A stretch of 64,000 nucleotides of DNA, taken from the NCBI GenBank assembly GCA_001899445.1, contig MPOA01000001.1, positions 62,001 through 126,000 of the forward strand. Reading direction: 5' to 3'. Shown in pieces: positions 59,742 through 64,000 of the stretch (within the stretch, counting starts at the first letter, position 1; each line of letters opens with the position of its first letter). The position numbers and the translations under genes are program-made. The notes beneath the pieces are model-generated. The model had not been told where the DNA came from. It saw only the letters and a list, made by a program, of their open reading frames with translations, and did not search any database. The DNA is from Candidatus Desulfopertinax cowenii (GTDB taxonomy: Bacteria > Bacillota > Desulfotomaculia > Desulfotomaculales > Desulforudaceae).

Positions 59742-59770
59742 ATTATACCCTAAGCCCCGGCCCACGTCAA
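59742..59770 (-). promoter_or_regulatory. Sigma-A promoter of tRNA-Gly
   Basis: TTGACG (59765-59770), 17-bp spacer, perfect TATAAT (59742-59747) on the minus strand, lying just after the rdgB stop. Confidence 0.85.
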
Positions 59771-59776
59771 AGTGTT

Positions 59777-60376
59777 TTAGCAGCCGAGCATTTTAGCCAC
59801 CAGTTTCTGCACCGCCATCAACGCCCGCCCGCGGTGGCTGATCCGGTTCTTGGTATCCAGATCCAGTTCCGCAAAGGTCCGGTCGAATTCCGGTACGTAG
59901 AACAGCGGATCATAACCGAACCCCCCGGTTCCCCGCGGCTCGTAACCGATGAATCCTTCGCAGACCCCTTCGGCGACCCGTTCCATTCCGCCTGGAGTCA
60001 CCAGGGCAATCACGCAGCGGAAACGGGCGCTCCGCTGCTCCCATGGCACCCCTTCCAAGAGACGCAGTAGTTTCTGGTTATTGCGGGCGTCGTCCCGCGG
60101 TTCCCCCGCAAACCGGGCCGAGTGCACCCCCGGCGCCCCGTTCAGAGCGTCCACTTCCAACCCTGAGTCATCAGCCATAACCAACTGGCCGGTGCGCGCC
60201 GCCACCGCCCGGGCCTTGGCCAGGGCGTTTTCCACGAAGGTATCACCGTCCTCGGGGATCTCGGGGATCTCGGGAAAGGCCGCCAGTGAAACCACCTCGA
60301 TCCCCAACGGTGCAAGCAGCGCCGCGATCTCCTTTACCTTACCCTCGTTTCTGGTCGCCAGGACCAACTGGGCCAT
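59777..60376 (-). CDS. rdgB: XTP/dITP diphosphatase (RdgB/HAM1 family)
   Basis: Removes non-canonical purine nucleotides (XTP, dITP) from the pool. From ATG 60376 it is 199 residues: starts MAQLVLATRNEGKVKEIAAL (conserved TRNxxK), catalytic region ADDSGLEVDAL, PGVHSARFAGE and the C-terminal SHRGRALMA. ATG is preceded by GGGGTGAGAAG; the frame opens at 60397. It follows rph with a small overlap, a pair conserved in many bacteria. Confidence 0.97.
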   Translation of the reverse strand: MAQLVLATRNEGKVKEIAALLAPLGIEVVSLAAFPEIPEIPEDGDTFVENALAKARAVAARTGQLVMADDSGLEVDALNGAPGVHSARFAGEPRDDARNNQKLLRLLEGVPWEQRSARFRCVIALVTPGGMERVAEGVCEGFIGYEPRGTGGFGYDPLFYVPEFDRTFAELDLDTKNRISHRGRALMAVQKLVAKMLGC

Positions 60377-60386
60377 CTTCTCACCC

Positions 60387-61127
60387 CTATTCTCCAATCT
60401 GTTCGCCCAAAGTGCCCAGCACCGCCCGCTGCTCCGCCACTAATCCCCTGATGCCCTCAACAGCCAGCTCGAGTAACCGGTCTACCCCGGCGCGGTCAAA
60501 AGTGGCATGCTCGCCGGTGCCCTGTATTTCCACGAACCGTCCGGCTCCGGTCATTACCACGTTGAAGTCCACGTCGGCCGCTGAGTCCTCCGCGAAGCAC
60601 AGGTCGAGCACCACCTCCCCCTCGAAGATTCCCACGCTGACCGCGGCCACGTAGTCCCGTACCGGTAACCGAGGTAGCATTCCCTCGGTCACCAGAGTCT
60701 GCAAGGCATCCACCAGGGCCACAAACGCACCGGTGATCGCCGCCGTCCGCGTCCCCCCGTCCGCCTGGATCACGTCACAATCTAGAATCACCGTACGCTC
60801 GCCCAGGGCTTCCAGGTCAACCACGGCACGAAGCGAACGGCCGATCAACCGCTGAATCTCGAAGGTCCGGCCCCCAGGGTGTCCCTTGACCGCTTCCCGG
60901 ACTACCCGTACCCCGGTGGCCCGGGGCAACATGCCATACTCCGCCGTCACCCAACCCTTGCCCGCTCCTTTCAGAAAGGCGGGCACTCGGTCCTCAATGG
61001 TCGCCGTGCAGATTACCCGGGTGTCGCCCACCTCAATCAGCACGGAGCCTTCGGCGTGCTTGTTGTAATGCCGGACAATCCGTACCGGACGCATCTCTGC
61101 CGGTTCTCGTCCGTCTACGCGCACCAT
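60387..61127 (-). CDS. rph: Ribonuclease PH
   Basis: Phosphorolytic 3'-5' exonuclease trimming tRNA 3' ends. At 246 residues: [20 protein letters not shown] start, [40 protein letters not shown] and [19 protein letters not shown], the latter holding the phosphate/active-site residues. Operon with rdgB, and near six tRNA genes. Confidence 0.98.
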   Translation of the reverse strand: MVRVDGREPAEMRPVRIVRHYNKHAEGSVLIEVGDTRVICTATIEDRVPAFLKGAGKGWVTAEYGMLPRATGVRVVREAVKGHPGGRTFEIQRLIGRSLRAVVDLEALGERTVILDCDVIQADGGTRTAAITGAFVALVDALQTLVTEGMLPRLPVRDYVAAVSVGIFEGEVVLDLCFAEDSAADVDFNVVMTGAGRFVEIQGTGEHATFDRAGVDRLLELAVEGIRGLVAEQRAVLGTLGEQIGE

Positions 61128-61166
61128 ATCCTTGCCCTCCAGTCCATATAGATTCGCCCCCTGTAC

Positions 61167-61925
61167 TCAACAGGTATAGGTTTCGCCCTCGCGGGCTGGC
61201 AGCACCGGGCATCGGCAGACCTGGGCCGCCTCGGCGCAGAGCGCTTCCACATCATATTCCGGACAGAAATGGGTCAGCAGCAGGCGGGCTGCTCCGCTTT
61301 CTCGAGCCAGCTCCCCGGCCTGGCGGGCGGTGAGGTGCACCTGCCCGATTTGCCACGCATCCCGGGCAAAACCACTGGCTTCACAGAGCAAGAGCCGAGC
61401 CCCCGCCCAGAAACGGGCGAGTTCCGGAAAATAGGCGGTGTCTCCGGAATAGACCAGCCGCCGGTCCCCACCAGTGATGGCCAACCCGTAGCCGGGCAGG
61501 GAATGATGGGTAGGCAAGAATTCAAGCTTCAGCCGCCCGACGCTCACCCTCCGCGTCCCATTCGCGGCGGGCAGACTCTCAATGGGCCGGGCCAGGAAAG
61601 CATCGCTGTCCCCGGCCAGGCGCTGGAAATCATTCCCGGGCTCTCCGGGGGCGAAGAGCGCCAGGGGTTCGGACCGGCTACCGTCCCGGCGGGCACCTTT
61701 TAACGCGTGGCGCAGACAGAACAGATCGGCACAATGATCGGCGTGAAAGTGGGAAACAATCACCGCCGAAAGCTTCCTGAAATCCATTATTTCTAATAGC
61801 CGGCTGAGGCTACCGTTTCCAGCTTCCAGCAGAATCACGGTTTCCGCGTCCCGAACCAGGTAACCCGAACAGGCACCCCCGGCCCGCGGGTAGGGCGCCC
61901 AGCACCCAAGCACGGTAAGCTCCAC
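61167..61925 (-). CDS. MBL-fold metallo-hydrolase (RNase Z-like)
   Basis: A 252-residue metallo-beta-lactamase protein with the metal motif HFHADH (about 59-64), LPTHHSLPGYGLAI, VYSGDT (Asp ligand) and a C-terminal LLTHFCPEY. It is shorter than RNase Z (about 305) and lacks the exosite arm, so it is more likely a YhfI-like phosphodiesterase or unspecified hydrolase than a tRNA 3' processing enzyme. ATG start MELTVLGCWAPYPRAGG. Lies 39 bases before rph. Confidence 0.88.
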   Translation of the reverse strand: MELTVLGCWAPYPRAGGACSGYLVRDAETVILLEAGNGSLSRLLEIMDFRKLSAVIVSHFHADHCADLFCLRHALKGARRDGSRSEPLALFAPGEPGNDFQRLAGDSDAFLARPIESLPAANGTRRVSVGRLKLEFLPTHHSLPGYGLAITGGDRRLVYSGDTAYFPELARFWAGARLLLCEASGFARDAWQIGQVHLTARQAGELARESGAARLLLTHFCPEYDVEALCAEAAQVCRCPVLPAREGETYTC

Positions 61926-61937
61926 GAATTGTCCCTC

Positions 61938-62984
61938 CTACTTCCAGGCGAGCATCTCCAAAAAGGCTTCCAGGCGGATCCGAGTCCGGGCGTCCAGCTG
62001 GCCCGGCTTGTCCCCCTCCATGGTAAGGATCGGCACCTTCAGTTCGTGCCGGACAATCAGGTCTTCAATCTGCCGAAAACAAAAACTCTGGGCATAATGA
62101 ATCACGCCGTGAATCGCCCGCCTTTCGATTTCACGCTGGATATCCTGGAGCCGGTAGAATATGCCGTAAGGATAGCTGTACAGCCGGTACTGCTCCACCA
62201 GGTCGTCGGTGTCAAACGGCATGGCAAACTGGCGCTGCGTTTCGTTGTACACAACCCGTGCCCCGCGTTTCTCCAGGAATTCATAGATATCAACATTGAT
62301 CGGGGGTACTCCGATATAGCCCAGGCGGATAGCCTCTTTCCGGGGCGGCGAGTTCTTTGCCCGTGCCAGGAAATCCCGCACCCGGGCCTCGAACTTTTCC
62401 GGATCCCCCCCAAAATCGCTGCAGGAAACCTGGAAAAAGTGGTTATCCCAACCCCCAACCCGGTTTTCTTCCCAGGTCAGCCGGTCCAGTTCCCGTATCG
62501 CGCGTCGCACCAGGTCCAGCCGCTGCTTAACCTTTTGCACCTCCGGCCAGTCCACGCCGAAAAACCCCATTAACTTCTCGACCTGCAGTTTCAACAGGTC
62601 GTAATCCCGGTCAAACGGATAGGCAAACGGAATGGTGTGGATGCCGGCCAGCTGCAGGGTCTCCATCAAGGCATGGGTATTGCTGCAGTCTCCCTGGGTT
62701 ACCGCGATTACAGTGCGGAGCTCCCTGTCCCGGAGCACCGTGGCATAGATTCCTTTGATCCAGGCGCACACGTTACGCGGGTAACCTGCCGTTTCGGCCT
62801 CCTCGACCAACAGCCGCGGGTCGGCACTGGAGATGAAAAGGTTATTCAGATCCACCGGCACCCACCCGGCCGCAAATACCACTTCCACCGGGATCGTCGT
62901 GGTGATGCCTACCCTCTTAGACACGCATTCCCTGAAGACAGAAGTCCCATTTTCCTCCTTACGTGGTGCCGCACACCGCGGCAT
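61938..62984 (-). CDS. 2-hydroxyacyl-CoA dehydratase family protein (single subunit)
   Basis: A protein of up to 348 residues of the HgdB/BcrC/BadD-type family, which holds a [4Fe-4S] cluster and dehydrates 2-hydroxyacyl-CoAs or reduces aromatic-ring CoAs. Features: GITTTIPVEVVFAAGWVPVD, TQGDCSNTHALMETL and GVIHYAQSFCFRQIEDLIV, with cysteines for the cluster. No partner subunit or ATP-driven activator gene is adjacent, which is normal for orphan family members of unknown substrate. The start is uncertain: ATG 62984, or GTG 62921 (VSKRVGI) near AGGGA. Confidence 0.82.
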   Translation of the reverse strand: MPRCAAPRKEENGTSVFRECVSKRVGITTTIPVEVVFAAGWVPVDLNNLFISSADPRLLVEEAETAGYPRNVCAWIKGIYATVLRDRELRTVIAVTQGDCSNTHALMETLQLAGIHTIPFAYPFDRDYDLLKLQVEKLMGFFGVDWPEVQKVKQRLDLVRRAIRELDRLTWEENRVGGWDNHFFQVSCSDFGGDPEKFEARVRDFLARAKNSPPRKEAIRLGYIGVPPINVDIYEFLEKRGARVVYNETQRQFAMPFDTDDLVEQYRLYSYPYGIFYRLQDIQREIERRAIHGVIHYAQSFCFRQIEDLIVRHELKVPILTMEGDKPGQLDARTRIRLEAFLEMLAWK

Positions 62985-63040
62985 TGGTGGTCCCCCCGGT
63001 TAGCTTTTTGCTTCATGATCTCTCCGGAACAACGGCTCAT

Positions 63041-63865
63041 TCACGCCGGAAGGCGGATTTCGGTAACCGGCTCCGGCGCTCGGCCCAGGAACTTGCGGGC
63101 CACTGCCATGAACCTCACAGCCTCCCCACTTACGAAATAACGGTGCCCGGCAAGCGGCTCCGCGTTGTGTCTGGGGTTGGGGTTGCTAGGCAGCAAGCCC
63201 CGCCGGTACATATCCAGCTTCGCGGCACGTACGGTGGCCGCCGCCGGGTCCACCACGCAAATCTCAGGGCCCAGTACCCGCGTAATCACTTTCCGCAAAA
63301 ACGGGTAATGAGTACAACCCAGGATCAGGGTATCGATGCCGCTATGCTGCAGGGGTGCCAGGTATTCGCGCACCACCTGTTCCGCCCTTGGCGAGTCCAG
63401 TTCCCCGGCCTCCACCAGCGGCACCAGGCGCGGCGTCGCCCGGCTGAACACCCGGCAGTGCGGATTGATTCTGTTAATCGCCGCCTGGTAGGCACCAGCG
63501 CCCACGGTCGCCTCGGTAGCAATCAGGCCGATGCTCCCGGTGGTCGAAAGCCGTACCGCCTCCGCGGCTCCCGGTTCGATCAAACCCATCATGGGCACGT
63601 CGAAGCGCGCGCGCATCACCTGGAGAGAAACGGCGGAACTGGTGTTGCAGGCAAAAATGATATAGCGCGCTCCCTGGTCGCAGAGAAAGGAAATGATCCG
63701 GTCGGCAAAGGATATCAGCTCCGCCACGGGGCGTCCCCCGTAGGGAACATTCACCGTGTCGCCGAAGTAGATCACCCGCTCCCCCGGGAGGATTCGGAAA
63801 ACCTCCTCGGCCACCGTAAGGCCGCCCACGCCGGAATCAAAAAGACCGATCGCTCCTTGCGCCAA
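63041..63865 (-). CDS. murI: Glutamate racemase
   Basis: Supplies D-glutamate for MurD. At 274 residues it has the N-terminal IGLFDSGVGGLTV with catalytic-region Asp, C73-type motif FACNTSS, and the second catalytic Cys in LGCTHYPFL. TTG start after GAGGGGGAAAAG. It lies just downstream of a sigma-A promoter candidate near the right edge. Confidence 0.98.
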   Translation of the reverse strand: MAQGAIGLFDSGVGGLTVAEEVFRILPGERVIYFGDTVNVPYGGRPVAELISFADRIISFLCDQGARYIIFACNTSSAVSLQVMRARFDVPMMGLIEPGAAEAVRLSTTGSIGLIATEATVGAGAYQAAINRINPHCRVFSRATPRLVPLVEAGELDSPRAEQVVREYLAPLQHSGIDTLILGCTHYPFLRKVITRVLGPEICVVDPAAATVRAAKLDMYRRGLLPSNPNPRHNAEPLAGHRYFVSGEAVRFMAVARKFLGRAPEPVTEIRLPA

Positions 63866-63904
63866 ATCTTTTCCCCCTCGCGGTTTTAGCGCCCATCCCC
63901 CTGT

Positions 63905-63932
63905 ATTCTAACATCAATCCTTCCCAATACAA
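63905..63932 (-). promoter_or_regulatory. Candidate sigma-A promoter of murI
   Basis: TTGTAT (63927-63932), 16-bp spacer, TAGAAT (63905-63910) on the minus strand, about 33 bases before the murI start. Confidence 0.5.
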
Positions 63933-64000
63933 TATCCGAATTCACGCCGGAAAGAGTTCCAGGCCAGGAACAAAAACCCCCCGGCCTTCCTCGCAAGTAC

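Noticed and set aside
1-64000. CRISPR array, rRNA genes, prophage or intact transposon
   Set aside because: No regularly spaced repeats, no rRNA sequence, no phage structural genes and no transposase frame were seen on either strand.

Overview
The window looks like chromosome from a GC-rich, endospore-forming Clostridia member, close to the Desulfotomaculum / Pelotomaculum / Desulforudis part of the old Peptococcaceae. The evidence is a full set of sporulation genes (sigG, sigE, spoIIGA, spoVD-type PBP, spoIVFA, spoIVFB, lonB), a meso-DAP-type MurE, GTG/TTG starts with strong AGGAGG ribosome sites, and Firmicutes-type gene order. The species assignment is inference from gene content and order. 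I see no rRNA, CRISPR array, prophage or intact insertion sequence.

Almost every gene reads on the minus strand, so the operons run from high to low coordinates. From 22.2 kb down to 2.8 kb lies a complete division and cell wall (dcw) cluster: mraZ, rsmH, ftsL, PASTA-PBP, murE, murF, mraY, murD, ftsW, murG, murC, murB, murA, ftsQ, two DUF881 genes, sbp and ftsZ. No ftsA is present. It runs straight into spoIIGA-sigE and then sigG (cut by the left edge). Regulatory sequence is readable here: four AAGTGG boxes over the mraZ promoter, a TTGACA-22 bp-TATAAT promoter of spoIIG type buried in the ftsZ terminator, and a perfect sigma-F/G-type promoter before sigG.

From 22.4 to 32.2 kb are a lipoprotein, a membrane protein of unknown function, histidinol phosphatase, a MetE-like protein, rpmA-rplU, RNase G, two radical-SAM-linked genes and the spoIVFAB pair. 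From 32.3 to 41.3 kb is a cell-shape block: rodA, minE, minD, a shortened minC, PBP2 (mrdA), mreD, mreC, mreB, radC and maf. From 41.3 to 48.8 kb are RidA, a Na/Ca exchanger, folC and valS, plus one plus-strand orphan solute-binding protein. Between the exchanger and folC lies a structured stretch resembling the 3' end of an IS200/IS605 TnpB element. From 48.8 to 56.6 kb is a protein quality block: lon, lonB, clpX, clpP, tig.

From 56.9 to 59.8 kb are trmI, six tRNA genes (Lys, Gln, His, Leu, Arg, Gly) with readable sigma-A promoters, and a small unrecognised gene. From 59.8 to 63.9 kb are rdgB, rph, an MBL-fold hydrolase, a 2-hydroxyacyl-CoA dehydratase-family protein and murI. Taken together the window couples vegetative division and wall synthesis to sporulation: FtsZ, Min, Mre and Mur proteins sit beside the sigma factors and proteases that convert division into endospore formation.
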